A stretch of 64,000 nt of DNA, from positions 14,776,981-14,840,980 of the forward strand of contig OX579640.1 in assembly GCA_951230915.1 (NCBI GenBank), written 5' to 3'. The notes below the pieces were generated by a model. The model was given only the letters and a program-made list of their open reading frames with translations, was not told the DNA's origin and searched no databases. Position 1 is the stretch's first letter. Each line of letters begins with the position of its first letter. The stretch comes from Antitrichia curtipendula (Eukaryota > Streptophyta > Bryopsida > Hypnales > Leucodontaceae). This document shows positions 13,209 through 25,948 of this stretch, piece after piece. The translations under genes were made by a program, and so were the position numbers.

Positions 13209-16200
13209 TTTGCTTATATCTCTTTAAGAAAATTTTACTTACATCAACTACACTGGACTTCCATGACTTCCATGTGCAATCAAAATCAAAAAACAAATTT
13301 CTAGTTTTCTAAAATTAGATTTGATTTGGTCAACTTCCATAATATTTATATTTCCTAGTGAGGAAATCGAGAAATTATATTTTAGGAGTAGTTTTGTCTT
13401 GTGCCTAGGGAGGAACTAGACTTTAGATGTAGCTTTGCTCATTGTCAAACAAAAAACAATTCAAAAATCAAGTCTAATGTTAAAATTAGTTTTCCGGAAG
13501 TCAAAAATTTATTCCCCCAATTTTTTAAGTATTTTTTCCTTTAATCATGCTAGCCAACTATTCTAATTCTCCGTTACAAATATTGCACACGTCCATATAG
13601 AGTTCTAAATTCTTTTGTCTCTTCTTCAAAATTTGATCAATTCGGGCACATAAAAATCAACCTTGATATTTTTTTAAACTAAGCTTATTGGGATTTAATT
13701 CAGATGTAAAGACATGGCCTTAAGTTTTCCATTCAAAACACGGGAATTGGATAATCATTATTATCCTTTACAAAATTTGCCCCCTAGTTGTGGGCCTTAT
13801 ACCATATAAGGCACCTTGCCCGGGGCACCTCAAAAAAAACCCTCAAGTAGGCACATTACTCTTTATCCAAAAAAATTCCAAATATATTTAAATTAATCCA
13901 TCATATTTCTACTACTTTATGTAATTTGATGCCTTAGAAGCATCAGCAAAGGTCACTTTTTTTTTCCACAAATAATTAAAAAAGAAAGCAATAAAAACTT
14001 GAACCAAGGTTTCAAAGAAAGTGTCCACTAAAATTGTTTTGTCTTGAAGAAATGTCAAACTTAAAATGATTTGTTGTTGGAAATAGGGGCTTATGAACAG
14101 TGGCAAAAATGGTCTCATGTTGAAAATAGAGTAGGTTATCATATATTTATGTGCAAATGCAAGAAAAGATATGGGTACTAATGCATGTGTATGTATCTCC
14201 AAATATATATACCCATAGTTACTTGTAAAAGCATACTTGTATCATTATATCTATTTGCTTTTTCATTTACGTTGGTGGAGATGTTCCCTCTAGTGAATGT
14301 CAATTTAGCCAATAAGATTCAATTGCTCCAATTTCAATATGTAGAAAAGTTCATTTATGATTGTAAGAAAAATATATTTAAGAAATTGTTGGATCCTTTG
14401 AAATGTTCCACATGTGGATTGGCATTGTATATAGGCAACAAATCCATATTAAATGTTATGTCAAGCCAAGTGGTAATTGGAATTTTTGAATATACTAATT
14501 AGAAACCTGTATCCAATAGAATTGACTAGAAGTTGGTGCAAGTGTATTGTAAAGTTGCGAAACCAGTTGTTAAGGGCGTTTTTGCAAGATCACAATTTTC
14601 AAGCTTGTTCTTTTTGTGAACATGCTATGCGGAATTAGTTTAGTGTACGGTGAGTCTTTCCTCTGTGTTTTTTAACTTCAAATCAAAATAATTAATTAAA
14701 TTGCCTAAGTAAACTATATGGAATTATTGCTAAATTTTACCTGTAAGCCATTTAATTTTGCTTTCAAAATTACCTATGATCAACAAATTGTCTATGTACA
14801 AAAAAGATTAAAAAAAGGATTTTTTTTCTTTTCTAAGATGGCATACTTTTTCAAAAGCTTTGGCAAAAATAATAAAAATATACATGCCTAATATTTTAGG
14901 ATATTATGAACTTCCAATTGTGTATGAATTACTTTAATTTATAAAAGAATTTGTTGAGTTTGCGGACAAGATGTTCTTGTCTTTTTTGTATGTATCCAAA
15001 TAGTTGTCTCCTATACACCTTCTCTATGAGAAAATTATTGAGGTATATGTGAGTTCATATCCATATAAAGTGTCTACCTGCTAGACAAACGTTCCAACTT
15101 ATGCTATATTAACCCTTCATTGAGCTATATTTTGCAACTAAGGCAAAAAATTGTAAGAATCTACATTTGTTTTTTTGTTGAGAGACATATGCAACTAAAA
15201 AAGCTTTGTACTTTTTTCCTATTCCATTTTAATGAAGTCTTGATTTATAAATCTTTTTGGATGTAATGGCTTTATGACGTTTGGAAAGTTTTTAAGATTC
15301 TAAGTTTGATTTTCTTTAAATGTAGTTATGTCCTCATTTAAATAGCTTGGATCCATCTACTATCTAAGGATTCTTTAGTATTCATCAAGACATCTTATTA
15401 CAAGACTATCAACAAAAACTTCTACATGAACAGATGGTTTTGAATTATGTTGGCAAGTCTAGATCCTATTATGACTACCGCTAATTAAGGTTGTTTACAA
15501 AAATACACTAAAGTTGGGTTCATATTTGTATTTATTAGAGACAAAGGTGTTGGTTTGGCATTGTCATAGGAGGTTGGATAGGAGTAGATGTCATCTGCAT
15601 TGCAATTGGACTACTAGTGGGCAAAGAAATTGTTGGACATAATGAATTAGATGGTTCTAGAATTTTGGTACAACATTAGTAGATGAAAGGTATGATTGTT
15701 GAATTCGCATGCCTAAATGTTGAGGGTTTGTGATGTTGATTTAGAATTGTAGATTTGAAGAATTTGCCGAAGTTTCACTCCCATTTGTTGTTGCTCCTAG
15801 AGTCAATTCATCAATGACAACATACCTGGAGATTAGAATTTAGTTTGATGCAAGATAAAAAAAAACATCTATATTTTAGTTGTTCAATCATCACATGCAA
15901 CCAAACCAAATAAAATTGACTAATTGGTGGATAACTTATTTCTTTAATTTTATTTATGAATATATAAAATTACATATGTCCCAAATACTCAAAGAGTAGA
16001 TGCATCTCTCTTCATCCTTTTAAATGCTTGTTTTGGTGTTTGTTAATAAAGCACACAAATTGATCTATTAAAATGGTTAGAAACAAGCTTTATAATTTAG
16101 GATCATAGGTACCCTAGGATTGGATGTTGAAAGTATAAATCCCTTGCCGTTTCAATTGATCTTTCCAATCACAACTAATGACTTCAGTAAGTCAACTTGA

Positions 16201-16596
16201 TAGAAGATGAATTCTTGAGCTTCTGTGCATCTATTGCTTCAATCTCCATTATCCTTTATCTAATTCAATTTTGGATGTAGTCATTCATCAATTTTTCTAC
16301 TTTTATGTTCATCTTCAATTTGTCTCCAATTTAAAAACTCCTTTGTCTATTATAAGTTTTAGTTTATAGACAAAGGTAATTTATAGCAGATGGACATAGA
16401 TTCAATGCCAATGATCTAATGGATAATGTTAGACAACTGATCCACCAATTTATAAAAATAATAATTATTGATATATTGATTAATTTTAAATGAATCTTTA
16501 AAAAAAATATTTATGGATAAAAATAGAAGCAATGTTCCTAAAATAATAATTCTGTTCTTACACAAGCATCAGAGTCCTCAAAAATTATGAATTACC
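13209..16596. other. AT-rich intergenic DNA
   Basis: No gene was recognised. The stretch is roughly 70 percent A+T by eye, with frequent stops in all frames. A short palindromic cluster around 13795-13835 (ggccttataccatataaggc, then cccggg) is the only local structure that stood out. Confidence 0.6.
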
Positions 16597-17522
16597 TTAA
16601 CCCCTAAAACCCCGAGGCCTCTTCTCCATCAAAACACACTCAAAACTGCCACTTCTATTGCAAAGAGCAAAAAACTATAAAAATTGTTGTTTTTTTTGCA
16701 TATCTAACCGTAGGATCTTATACTAGACTAGTATGAGAATGTGTGCAAGAAATTTCAGAAACTTTGAACAAATAGATTGCAAAATATTTGCATTCAAAGT
16801 GAAGAAAACAAGTTTTTTTGCACCTTGCTTGATTAGATTTTTGGGCTTTGAACCTATTTAACTTAAATTTTTTGTATTGTTGATTTTGATTTTCTAAGAT
16901 TATATGCTGAATACTTCAGTTGAGAATCTAGGAGAAAAAATTCAAGAAAAAAACACTAAATTTTCACTCATTAAAAAATTGTTAAGTAGAAGTAGGTTCA
17001 AGATTGAAGGAATAACTAAATCGTTAATAGCTCTAAGACAAAATTGAAATACCATAATCCCAACGGTGAGATTGTTTTAGAAAGCAAATTCAACCTTGTC
17101 TAAAAAAAAATTCTGAAAATTGTAAAAATTGCATTAAGAAATTAATCCTAAAAGTTATTTTTTCAAGAAGATGCTTAGATTGCCCGAAAAACTAAGATTG
17201 TCCATAACTTTTTCATTGTTAGTCCAAATAGAATGAATCAAAGCTTCAAATGTAGACAAAAAGACATAGATTTTGAAAAAAATATTTAAGAAATTTATTT
17301 TGACTTTCTGTGATTTTTTTGTGCTGCCCGCCAAACTCTATTTTTGACATAATTTTTTTTCTCGGGCACCAATTGAAATAAAAATTATATATCCACAAAG
17401 CTCTCGCAAAACCGCACAACCTCAAAAAATCCCAAAAAAATTCTCTACAAATTGAGGTCACAGGAACCTACCCGGACCCAAATTGTCCCCCGAGGGGACA
17501 AACGGGGTTTTAGGGGTGTTAA
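16597..17522 (-). mobile_element. TTAA element family A, long form, copy A1
   Basis: Bounded by TTAA at 16597-16600 and 17519-17522. Left end is CCCCTAAAACCCCGAGG and right end CGGGGTTTTAGGGG, with two extra bases (tg) before TTAA. The hairpin end (gtcccccgaggggac) is at the right, so the copy is in minus orientation. It is closely similar to A2 throughout. Non-coding. Confidence 0.85.
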
Positions 17523-18878
17523 ATACATAAGTGCACTCCAAATTTCATGAAGATAATGTTGTTGATGGTATTTTGAGCTATAAATTCTTCTTATGTTCAA
17601 ATTTGTGATAATTAGAAATCCTATAAGGAAATTTGGATTATTTTTAATCCTTTACACTATCAATTATATTGTCATGTATTTGTAATGTATTAATTTTTTT
17701 CTCTACTTTAAAAAACAAAATTGATGGAATTTATTTTTGGATGGTTTTGAAGATTAAAATCTTTATAAGTGTGTTTAAATTAATTTTTAAATTTAAATTT
17801 TAATATTGATAATTTTTTAAATCAAAATTTGTATAGAAATTGACCAAATTATTATTAAAATGGTAGTTTTTAAATCAAATTTTTAAAGATAAATCAATTT
17901 TAAAAAAACTAAAATTTGTTATTGATACTTGATATATAGTTTAAGTTTACTCATGTTTCATTTCATTTTTTATTTTAGTCACGATTTTACTAATTCTGAG
18001 TATATCAAAATTGAATTAAAATTTGTGTTTTTAACAAAATACACTAATATTTGCCTAAACTTTGTTCAAGAGTTGATTGATTGCACTATGCATTTGCCTT
18101 CATTATGAAGTAAGAAATAAATGGATATTTTTGGAAATTTAATATAATATGGGGACATTCATTCCTTTTACAAAAATTAAAATAAATATAAGTGGATGCC
18201 CAAATGAAAACTTATGTTGCCCAAGAACTTTCAAATATCAATTTCCTAAATTCCTCATCTACTTATAAAATTTGGCATGTATATAACTAATATAATACAA
18301 TAAGAAATTTTCATAAAGAACTTTTTTTTAATAGAAAAATTGCATTCCAAGAGGAGTTGAAATTCTATTAACCAACAAGTTTGAATAAAAAAACATTTTC
18401 TACCAACTACAAACACTATTATTTATAAATTTTCACTCTTAAAAATCTTCAAATTTTTTTTACATATTCCAAATTTTTCTCTTTAAGTTTTCACCATTTT
18501 TTTATTTAAATTTAAAAATTATTACTTTACAAAAAACACATCAAAAAGGCTTATTTTGTTGCTAGTTTTAGTTGGCCTCTTCATATTTTAATGCTCAAGG
18601 GTTGCACTCTATGTAGATTTTGTGCAGCATGCGCGTCAATGGGATATTTTAAAGGGGACATTTTTAAGGGGTTGTTTTCCTCCAAGGTAGAAATAGAAGG
18701 GTCCCTATAATTTTTTATTAAAAAAAAACGGCCAATGTTATGGCACTCTCTCATTAATTATAATTTCCATGTCAATGCAATTTTAGCAAGCTATATTATT
18801 TATAAGGAAAAAAATTGAATTGAAAATCAAGGTAAAAGTAGAAGTGTTAAAAAAAATACAAACTAAACAAGCATGGAA
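17523..18878. other. AT-rich spacer between A1 and A2
   Basis: No gene and no clear element. The part from 17.6 to 18.5 kb is extremely AT-rich with long A and T runs. Around 18600-18660 there is a brief GC richer patch (tgcagcatgcgcgtc). Confidence 0.5.
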
Positions 18879-19809
18879 TTAACCCCTAAAGGACCAAGGC
18901 CATTTTTCTGCCAAATAACACTCAAAATTGCCATTTCTATAGCAAAGAGTAAAAAAAATTGAAAACTGTTTTTTTTTCACATCTAACCATAGGATCTTAT
19001 ACCTAACTAGTATGAAAATGTATGGAAAAAATTTCAGAATTTTTCACCGCACAGATTGCAAGATATCTGCGTTTAAAGTGAAAAAAACAAGTTTTTCAGC
19101 ACATTGCGGGACTAGATTTTATGACTTTGAACATTTTTAACTTAAATATTTTGCACTACAGAGTTTTGAGCGTTTAATCTTTATAGTGGAGAATTGAGTT
19201 AAGAGTCCAGGGGAAAAAAGAAAATCCAAAAAAACTTAATTTTCATTATTAAGAAAATTGTTAAGTAGAAGTAGGTACAAGATAGAAAGAAAATCTAAAA
19301 TATTAATATCTTTTATTCGGAATTAAAAATCACTAATCCCAATGGTCAGATTGTTCTAGCAAAAAAACTAAACCTTGTGGAACTTTTTTTTTTGAAAAAT
19401 TATAAAAATTACATTCAGAAATGAATCCTACAAGTTATTTTTTCAGGAAGATGCTCTAAGTGCCCGAAAAACAAGCTTGTCCATAACATTCTCATAAAAA
19501 ATCCAAATGAAATGAATCAAAGCTTTTCAGATAGAAAAAAAATATAATCTATAAGAAAAAAAAATTAGAAAAAAAAAAAAAAAAAATTGCAATTTTTTTT
19601 TGCTGCCCCTCGACCCCTGTTTTGAGCTTATTTGGGCATAACTTTTTTTCCCGGGCACCGATTGTGAAAAAAATTATATTCCCATAAAGCTAATCAGATT
19701 TTCTACCTCCAAAAAAAGTTTCAAAAAATCAGGAGAAAATTTCAGCTCGTAGGTACCTGCCCGAAAACCCATTTGTCCCCCGAGGGGACAATGGTCCTTT
19801 AGGGGTTAA
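18879..19809 (-). mobile_element. TTAA element family A, long form, copy A2
   Basis: 931 bp including TTAA at 18879-18882 and 19806-19809. The ends are CCCCTAAAGGACCA and TGGTCCTTTAGGGG, a 14-bp perfect terminal inverted repeat. The hairpin (gtcccccgaggggac) sits just inside the right end. This is the best preserved long copy and a good reference for the family. Non-coding. Confidence 0.9.
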
Positions 19810-22403
19810 ATTCATTTTCATGCATCCATTGTTTGTTTTAACAATGTGTGATCATGATACATAGTTACATTTTGCTTTCTTCAGTGTACCAGAGATGTAC
19901 ATTTCTGTGACCCTTGTCATGAACCTTCTGGAATTTGTAAGTAATTCCTCAAAGGTCCAAAAAATAAAAATAAAACTCCGGTTACATTCCATTTTGTTTT
20001 CTATACAAATTAAGTGAAGATTAATTGTTTCAAGGAGTTTACTTTCCGCGGAGAGGCAAATGAAATGGTTGTTGTTTTAGAAAAGGAGTACTTTAGAAAA
20101 AAAAATTGATAGCATAAAGCAATTGAAACATGAAAGGACATAAGGATACAACAAATGTTGCATAATAAAGCATTAAAATTATAGAAATTAAAAAGGACAT
20201 TCATTCATTGTGCTTACAAAAAAATATGTTATTCATGTGTACTCACAAACATGAGCTCCTAACAACAAAGTACTCAAAATTTGCATCATGGTTTACATTG
20301 TTGTGGCAATACTAACACTTGACCGACTACTTGGCTTGTAATATGGTATACTATGAGGAATTAAAAAAATTGATTCTTGAGCAAAAAATAGTAATTAAAA
20401 GATATCGAAATGAAATTATTACTTGGAAATAGCATTCCAAAATTCCATATTAAGCAGAATCTTTGCTCATTGTCAGGTTGTTAACTGATGCATCTCTAAG
20501 ATGAAATTGAGTCTATTGTTGCCTTCCTAGAGGTGTCACAACAGGCATTTGGTTGAAATTTTTCCCATTGCTGTCATGGTGTGATACATGATTGTCATGT
20601 GTTAATGACCTTGTCGATGACGTTCATCTTGACTTATGATGATTGCACTCAAGGTTTTTTTGAAACTTCAAATTGATTTTTTATATTGATTGTGGAATGG
20701 TGGAATAAAGAGTTGTAATGCAAAAGATCATAAGCTTTGCAAAGAGTCAAGTAGCAACAACAAAACCAACATTATTTTTAGTGTGTTTTTTTCATTTTTG
20801 TAGCAATGGTAGTAGTAATATGTATTTTCGTGAGCTTAGAATGAGTTGCATTGCAAAAGGTTCTTGTTCTTCTTCATGGTTAAGTGAGTTTTGTATTTTG
20901 ACATCTTTCTTGTTTTTAGCGTTTTTGTAGTAGTGGCAACAACAATAAGTATTTCTATTGTTCTATATAGTTTGTTGTAAGAATCAACCATATTGAAAGG
21001 CAATGCTGACTACGTCTTTATGGTTGGAAGAGTTTTGAGTCCCTTAGGTTGAAAATGAAAAATTCCTCGTCGATGCTAATTTTTGATAATTCATTCATTG
21101 TGATGTTGAATGGGTTTTGAGAAATGGCACCAATCATGTCTCAAATAGTTTAGGCAACAACCCACACAAGAAAGATTTGGAAATAAAAAATGCAATAGCT
21201 TGTAAAAAGAAAGATAGAGATTCCAAGTTTGCTAGCATTGGGGTACAATTAAAATTTGTTGTTGTTGTAAACAAAGAAACTATTAATGCTGAAAATGCTC
21301 CAAAAAAGTTTGTATGTAAGTAAAACAACAATAAAAAATATTCTATCAGGAAAAGAACTCCTGAATACATTGTAAAGAATGTCAATTTCCAACCAAAATG
21401 TTGTGGATTTTCAAAGGGGGGTCTATATAGCAAACATCCCATTTGTTGTTAATTTTTCCAAAAGGAGTACAAATTGTCACCTAGTGACCTACTTAGCCAA
21501 CCCCCCCTTTGCCAAATTTCTAGTAGGTAGTTTTGCCACCATTCAATATGGGTTATTTCATTTGTACATCACTATATCTATATCCGTTTCCATAGCATGT
21601 ATTCTCTCTCTCTTTCTCTCTCTCTCTCTCTATATATAAAGTCTGCATATGTATCATATATTCCATATCTATATTTGTAGTCTATATATGTATATGTATT
21701 TGACAGCCAAGATTGTTTTTTTTTATCAACGATAGATTCTTTTTTTAAAATCAACAACATTAAAGAAAGGAAAAAAAAATTCTTAATAGAAATCAACAAA
21801 TCTCCATTTTTTCGAAAAAGGAGGGAGGGGGGAGAAAATAGATGCTTGCATCTTTTTGGTACATTGGAGCTCAAGGAATTCATGTTAGGTTTTCATTCAT
21901 TTTTACAGTTTGTTTGTCAACTATGTATTCATAAGAGGTAGATATTAGTGGATATACAATTTTGTAGTGCACTTCTTTTTTTCATACCTAAAATATTGTA
22001 TTTTTTTTCTTTTATCTTATAATGTTGGTGCAAACACTAAATGTTCAATGGATGACAAAGAATCCTTCTATATAAAATACTAGAAGTGCAAATTTTCATC
22101 CTTGAAATTTTATATGAAAATTAAGGGGAAGTCTTGTACAATAGTTTGACCTCCAATGAGTGCTCTTAGGTTGTTTTTAACCCTCAAAAGACAGGCCCAT
22201 GACCATTGACATCAAGCCTTAAACCTCAAGCCTCATTATCCATCACTTTGTTTATTTTCATTTTGAAAGTAATTTCTCAAAGCAAAGTGGATATAAAAAT
22301 ATTTTTTTTTCCATTCTATCTTACCATCTTAGGTGAAGTCATCTAAGGATGACAGATTTCCGTCGATCTTGAACATCAACATTCCAAAATTTACCCTTAA
22401 CAC
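19810..22403. other. AT-rich intergenic DNA with simple repeats
   Basis: No gene was recognised. It contains a CT-rich microsatellite at 21601-21632 followed by TA repeats. A family B fragment lies around 22122-22178, matching the reverse strand of copy 2 over gtttgac.tccaatgagtgct.tt. Short open frames here have no protein-like character. Confidence 0.55.
22122..22178 (-). mobile_element. Family B fragment
   Basis: The segment with tagtttgacctccaatgagt matches, in reverse, the middle of the 53481-53728 element. Neither terminus is present, so it is a remnant. Confidence 0.5.
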
Positions 22404-22816
22404 TTAACCCATTAAGGACCGGTCGACCATTCTGTGGTCGACCTGTGTCCTTTTTGGTTTGTAGAGAGAGCATGTCAATGAATTTGATGACATGGCAAAC
22501 GGGACGGGTCTAGGGAATTGGGAAGTGAAGAGTTTAGAACAATAACTAGGCCAATCTGAGGTATCATGTGGCCAGAGGGTTGAAAAATCCAAGACAACAG
22601 GGGCTGAAATTACACCAAGATTTGCTAAAAATTCCTGCTTTACAACGCACCTTCACCAAAAATTTAAATGCTAAATCCTATGTTATTCGCAACACTTCCA
22701 TCCGTACGGTTAGATCTCTGATAGGCACTTGCATTCAAAAGTCTTAAAATTGCTCCCAATTGGCCATACAAAGGATTGCCCACCTCCCAAATCAACCACG
22801 GTCCTTAATGGGTTAA
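22404..22816. mobile_element. TTAA-flanked element, family C
   Basis: 413 bp including TTAA at 22404-22407 and 22813-22816. The ends form a perfect 14-bp inverted repeat (CCCATTAAGGACCG). Just inside the left end is a hairpin of two 9-bp arms (ggtcgacca 22421-22429, tggtcgacc 22435-22443) with a 5-base loop. The interior differs from families A and B, but the outermost bases resemble A (CCCNTAAAGGACC), so it probably used the same transposase. Non-coding. Confidence 0.85.
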
Positions 22817-22996
22817 AGGAGGCACTTTGCTTACCGAGTCACTTACAAAAGCATTCATTGGAAGTCAAACTACTATAGAAGACCTCCCCTTTTCACAACA
22901 AAATCCCAAGGATGAATAGTTGCACTTTTGTCCTACCGTAAGGATTCTCTATCACCTATCGAACGCCAAACGTCTTTGTCAATGTTAAAGGGTTAA
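22817..22996 (+). mobile_element. Family B copy 3, left part lost or displaced by family C
   Basis: From about 22850 (aaaagcattcattggaagtcaaact) to the final ttaaagggttaa it follows family B copy 2 closely. Its right TTAA (22993-22996) is also the left TTAA of family A copy A3. The degenerate left terminus may be ttacccttaacac at 22391-22403, upstream of C, which would place C inside B. Confidence 0.7.
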
Positions 22997-24487
22997 TCCC
23001 TAAAGTCACATTGTCCCCTCATGGAACAAACTAGATTTCAAACAAGTTCCTATGGTCTCAATATGTGTCATGATTTTTTGAACACATTAGTTTTTGAAAA
23101 TATAATTTTTATTTCATCTGGAGCTTAGGAGAAAAAATTATGGCACAAAAAGCCCTTTTTTTAGTTCGGCGGACAAAAATAAATCCCCCAAAAAACTTAA
23201 TGTAAAATATTCTAAAAATTTGTTTTGTATAGATTATAATTTTATGTACATGGGAAGCTTTGATTTATTCCATTTGGATTTATTATGTGAAAGTTATGGA
23301 AAAACTTGTTTTTTGGTCAATCAAAGCATCTTTTAGAAAAAACAAACTGACAAGATTCATTTCTAACCTCAATTTTCACAATTTAACCCCTAAAGGATTG
23401 TTTGTCCCCTCGGAAGACAATTTGGGTCCTGGACTCAAGGTAGGTTTCTATTGGCTCAATTTGAAGTGAATATTTTTGAGATTTTTTGGGGTTGTGTAGT
23501 TTTGCGAGAGCTTTGTGAATATATAATTTTTGTTTCAATCAAATGCCAGATGAAAAAGTTATGGCACAATAAGCAAGAAATGGAGATTGGCGGGCAGCCC
23601 CAAAAAATTTATAAAAAGTCAATGTAACTTTTGTTGAATTTTTCCCTAAAATATTATGTTTTTACCTATACATGAAGCTTTGATTCATTCTATTTGGACT
23701 AGGGAGGAGAAAGCTATGGCCAATCTTAGTTTTTCGAGCAATTTAAGCATCTTCTTTAGAAAAAACTTTTTGTCCAACTTTGAATGCTAATATCTTTCAA
23801 TCTGTGCGGTCAAAGCTGATGAAATTTTTACTACATGATTTCAGATAATTTAAGTACAAGATCTTATGGTTAAATTTCAATTTTATTTACTTTTTGGTTT
23901 TCTTAAGTGAATGCAACAGAAGTGGTAGTTTTGAGTGGTTTTTGACAGAAAACACCCTCGGGGCTTTAGGGGTTTAAAAAAAGATTCACAAGGTTAAAAA
24001 TTCTTGCTAGAACAATCTTACCATTGATATTAGTGTATTTCAATTCCATCTTAGAGCTATTAACAATTTAGATTTTCCGTCAATCTTGAACCTACTTCTA
24101 CTTAACAAATTTTTAATGAATGAAAACTAAGTGTGTGTTTGTTGAAATTTTTTACCTAGACTCTCAACTTGATTTTTCATCATATAGAATTAGAAATTCA
24201 AAATCAATAGAGCAAAAATTTTAAGTTATGATGTTCAAAGCCAAAAAACGTAGTTGAGTAAGTTGCAAAAAAACTTCTTCCTTTCACTTTAAACGCAAAT
24301 ATTTTGCAATCTACATGGTCAAAGTTTGTGAAACTTCTTCCATACATTCATATACTACTCTAGTACAAGGTTGTACAATTAAATATGAAAAAAAAATGAA
24401 TTTATTTATTTATTTATTCTTTGCTATAGAAATGGCAATTTTGATTGCTTTTTGATGGAAATTAGGCATTGGGACTTTAGGAGTTAA
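22993..24487 (+). mobile_element. TTAA element family A, long form, copy A3, interrupted by A4
   Basis: Left TTAA 22993-22996, right TTAA 24484-24487. Left end TCCCTAAAGTCAC, right end GGACTTTAGGAG. Removing the inserted A4 leaves about 904 bp, the family's long-form length. The joined interior follows A2 in reverse orientation: ...ttctaacctcaatttt before the insertion and attcacaaggttaaaaattc after it. Non-coding. Confidence 0.85.
23383..23977 (+). mobile_element. TTAA element family A, short form, copy A4, nested in A3
   Basis: TTAA at 23383-23386 and 23974-23977, with one extra t before the right TTAA. Left end CCCCTAAAGGATTG, right end GGGGCTTTAGGGG. The left hairpin reads gtcccctcggaagac. 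A3 continues on both sides without loss, so this is a direct record of insertion with TTAA duplication. Non-coding. Confidence 0.9.
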
Positions 24488-24560
24488 ACAACATGGAGGC
24501 CAAAAAATGGCCGATGGATGCCTAGACTATTCATTGTAGAAAAAAAGAATGCATCTAAAG

Positions 24561-24953
24561 GAGGCAACCCATTTCTAACCAATTAAGCAAATATACATAT
24601 CTTTAGGGCGAGTTTCTTCGATGGAAATTTTTTCCAATGTGTAGAAATAGAGTTCAAAAGATTTTTATAATTTAAAAAATTATTATTCCTCAAAATATAA
24701 TTATTAGGAATATTTTTAGCTAAAGATTATATTCTACCTATACCGGTCATATAGACCTTCCTATTTCCGACCAAGGGATGGTTGCCAAATTCAACAAGGG
24801 CTAGTTGCAATATTGAAAGTCTTGTAGCAAATCATAATGCGCCACAATTGCATTGGAATTCTTCCATACTCTATGGCTCCTCGTTACTTCCTAAACAAAA
24901 AACAAGCAAACTTACATCGCGAGAATGGGGGCTAATCATGAATGGGTTGCCTC
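24561..24953 (+). mobile_element. Inverted-repeat element R, copy 1
   Basis: Bounded by gaggcaacccat and its complement atgggttgcctc. It is about 393 bp and related to 35779-36163 in the opposite orientation (shared blocks: tagaaatagaattc type, cctaaa.ataattattag, catatagaccttcc, ccacaattgcat). No clean target duplication was found, so superfamily is undecided. Confidence 0.7.
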
Positions 24954-25698
24954 CCATATTGATCCAAAAAAGCAAACATTTCAGTGCCTACCTTGGTCAT
25001 AGGGGGACCTTGTCCTTGAAGGGATAAAAAAATAAAATGAAACCAAGTGCCGCCGTGTAAGCGAGCGTTACATCCAAAAAATACATTCCATAATCCATAA
25101 AGTCTCTCATTCTTACCGTATTCTCTTCCAGTTCCGTTTGCAGTGCGCCTCCCGTCCCAATCTCCGTCCCTGTGCCAACCAACCAACCAACCAACCAACC
25201 GAAGGAATCGAATCGAATCTACGGCGCCCCTAGATTCCCTTGGTCCCTGTCATAAGGCCGGGGTTCAGATTCCTAAAGGTCAACTGAATGGGGACAGTTG
25301 CCGAAATTTTACCCCCGGGAGTACAGTCCCACGCCAGCAAGAGGTGGCAACATTGACCCAGAGACGGGACGGTACCTTCAAAATTCAGGTCTCGGGAGAT
25401 GGGGTTCACCGACCACCTAACTCACACGGCGGTTTAATAATAATAATGATAATTAATTAATTAACAAAAAAGTGAGCACCTGCACTCAGTTACTGTAAGT
25501 TAGTGTGATTACCGTGGTGTAAATTAGTGTGGTTTAGAAACATTGATTGGAACCGACTAATTTTTATTTTACTCATTTATTTAGAAACCGAAAACAGGGA
25601 CCTTTGTTGCAGATGAAGAATCAATTAAGTTAAGCTGACCAGCCACCTGAGCCGCCAAACCGACCAAAGCCAAACCCAAAATGAGTGGGGGATTCATT
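24954..25698. other. Short GC-richer intergenic patch
   Basis: From about 25040 to 25440 the composition is clearly richer in GC than its surroundings. It holds a CCAA tetranucleotide repeat at 25175-25200 (about six units). On the minus strand a 37-codon frame from an ATG near 25110 (MRDFMDYGMYFLDV...) ends in a hydrophobic stretch, VTLAYTAALGFILFFY. It is not recognised and may be chance. The patch could be a captured or decayed gene fragment. Confidence 0.4.
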
Positions 25699-25940
25699 AG
25701 GGAAAAGGGAAGATTGACCCTCTTGTTATTTGCCCCCATGTTTTACCCCTGGAGAAAACATTGGAATTTTTTTATTTGCCAACTATGATAAAATTTGTAA
25801 ATTCTGAATTCATATTTGGTAATCCAAGCCCTGAAATTGGGTAAGAGAGGTGAAGAAACACGAAATTTTTGCAGCATGAAATAGGGGGCAATTTTTACAT
25901 TTATCCTTAGTTGGGCGATAATTGGTCAATCCTCCCTAGA
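25699..25940 (+). mobile_element. Mutator-like miniature element, copy 1 (diverged)
   Basis: Left part (agggaaaagggaagattgac) and right part (ggtcaatcctccct) are inverted and match the ends of the cleaner copy at 48249-48440. The interior also matches (attggaattttttat, gccaact, gataaaattt, gaattca, aggtgaagaaa). A family A element begins 9 bp further on. Confidence 0.65.
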
Positions 25941-25948
25941 TGGGGTGG

